The translations under genes and the position numbers were made by a program. From contig DDSR01000496.1 in assembly GCA_002343455.1 (NCBI GenBank), positions 1 to 9,860 on the forward strand: a DNA stretch of 9,860 bases, written 5' to 3'. Numbering within the stretch: position 1 is the first letter of the stretch; each line of letters begins with the position of its first letter. Below are positions 9,041-9,860 of the stretch, one piece after another. The notes under the pieces are model-generated. The model was given only the letters and a program-made list of their open reading frames with translations. It did not search any database and was not told where the DNA came from. This DNA is from Deltaproteobacteria bacterium UBA2385 (GTDB lineage: Bacteria; Myxococcota_A; UBA796; UBA2385).

Positions 9041-9860
9041 TCGATGGTGGCGGGGGGCTTGCTGCTGATGTCGTAGCAGACCCGGTTGATGCCGCGCACC
9101 TCGTTGATGATGCGGTTGGAGACGCGCTCCAGCAGCTCCCAGGGCAGCCGGGCCACGCGCGCCGTCATGCCGTCGCTGCTGACCACCGCCCGCACGGCGC
9201 AGACCTGCTCGTAGGTGCGGGCGTCACCCATGACCCCCACGCTGCGCACCGGCAGCAGCACGGCGAAGGCCTGCCAGATCTCGCGGGTGAGGCCGGCGGC
9301 CTCGACCTCGGACGTGACGATGGCGTCGGCCTCTTGCAGCAGGGCCACGTTGTCGGCGTCGATCTCGCCCAGGATGCGCACCGCCAGGCCGGGGCCGGGG
9401 AAGGGCTGCCGCCAGACCCGGCGGGGGGAGAGGCCCAGCTCTTCGCCCAGGGCCCGGGCCTCGTCCTTGAAGAGCTCGCGCAAGGGCTCGATCAGCTTGA
9501 GGTCCATCAGCTCGGGGAGGCCGCCGACGTTGTGGTGGCTCTTGATGGTGGCCGAGGGGCCGCGGACCGAGACCGACTCGATGACGTCGGGGTAGAGCGT
9601 GCCTTGCGCCAGGAACTTCGCCCCGCCCCCCCGGCGGAGCGAGGGATCGTCGAGGGTGGCGCTCTTGAACACCTCGATGAACCGGTGCCCGATGCGTCGG
9701 CGTTTTTCCTGCGGGTCGTCGATGCCGGCGAGGTCGCCCAGGAACTTGGCCTCGGCGTCGATGACGCGCAGGTCGATGTGGAAGTGGTCGCGGAAGGTGG
9801 ACTCGACGTACGCCCGTTCGCCGGCGCGCAGCAGCCCGGTGTCGACGAAGATGCAGGTGA
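9031..9860 (-). CDS. guaA: GMP synthase (glutamine-hydrolysing), C-terminal part
   Basis: The last ~276 codons of GMP synthase, which aminates XMP to GMP using glutamine and ATP in purine nucleotide synthesis in the cytoplasm. The visible part covers the later half of the ATP-pyrophosphatase domain and the whole dimerisation domain. Diagnostic blocks are [65 protein letters not shown] and the universally conserved ending [17 protein letters not shown], which matches the family's terminus exactly. The glutamine amidotransferase domain and the SGGVDS loop lie beyond the right edge. The TAG stop is embedded in the start of the next gene (GTG at 9040). No truncation or unusual residue is seen in this part. 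Confidence 0.98.
   Translation of the reverse strand, partial: TCIFVDTGLLRAGERAYVESTFRDHFHIDLRVIDAEAKFLGDLAGIDDPQEKRRRIGHRFIEVFKSATLDDPSLRRGGGAKFLAQGTLYPDVIESVSVRGPSATIKSHHNVGGLPELMDLKLIEPLRELFKDEARALGEELGLSPRRVWRQPFPGPGLAVRILGEIDADNVALLQEADAIVTSEVEAAGLTREIWQAFAVLLPVRSVGVMGDARTYEQVCAVRAVVSSDGMTARVARLPWELLERVSNRIINEVRGINRVCYDISSKPPATIEWE

Noticed and set aside
7877..9076. A 399-codon plus-strand open frame.
   Set aside because: It is antisense to the membrane-protein gene, and its Gln/Arg/Gly-rich product has no recognisable domain.

Overview
The window comes from a bacterial chromosome with very high GC. The coding stretches I counted by hand are about 70-75% G+C, with third codon positions mostly above 90% G/C. 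Secreted lipoproteins, a predicted outer-membrane beta-barrel protein, tail-anchored and TPR proteins, and many lineage-specific genes suggest a Gram-negative myxobacterium-like (Myxococcota/deltaproteobacterial) genome. This assignment is inferred from gene style and composition; no taxonomic marker is complete here. The window is gene-dense, with eight protein genes and no gap over about 125 bases. I saw no RNA gene, insertion sequence or CRISPR array.

Left block, minus strand (5174 down to 1). Three tightly coupled cell-envelope genes are read right to left: a secreted helical/beta protein (4482-5174), a predicted outer-membrane beta-barrel protein with an odd lysine-rich tail (3817-4482), and a lipoprotein with a distant formylglycine-generating-enzyme-like fold (2807-3814). 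After 46 bases comes a large single-polypeptide type IIG restriction-modification enzyme of the MmeI/YeeA kind (2760 to beyond base 1). It has an N-terminal PD-(D/E)xK nuclease, a central N6-adenine methyltransferase and a C-terminal target-recognition part. That last part is clearly lower in GC than the rest of the gene.

Middle block, plus strand (5296-7815). An EntD-type 4'-phosphopantetheinyl transferase diverges from the envelope operon across a 121-base intergenic region. It is followed, behind a candidate promoter, by a two-gene unit. The first gene encodes a tail-anchored membrane protein of unknown function. The second overlaps it by ATGA and encodes a TPR protein whose C-terminus looks like a zincin metallopeptidase domain that has lost its HExxH site.

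Right block, minus strand (9860 down to 7802). The 3' part of guaA (GMP synthase) overlaps by 10 bases a polytopic membrane protein ending in a CBM60-like carbohydrate-binding domain. That protein gene converges tail-to-tail on the TPR gene with a 14-base overlap of the coding ends.

The least-described parts are the three-gene envelope operon, the tail-anchored/TPR-pseudozincin pair, and the membrane-anchored CBM60-like protein linked to guaA. The restriction enzyme's target-recognition end may have been exchanged by recombination.
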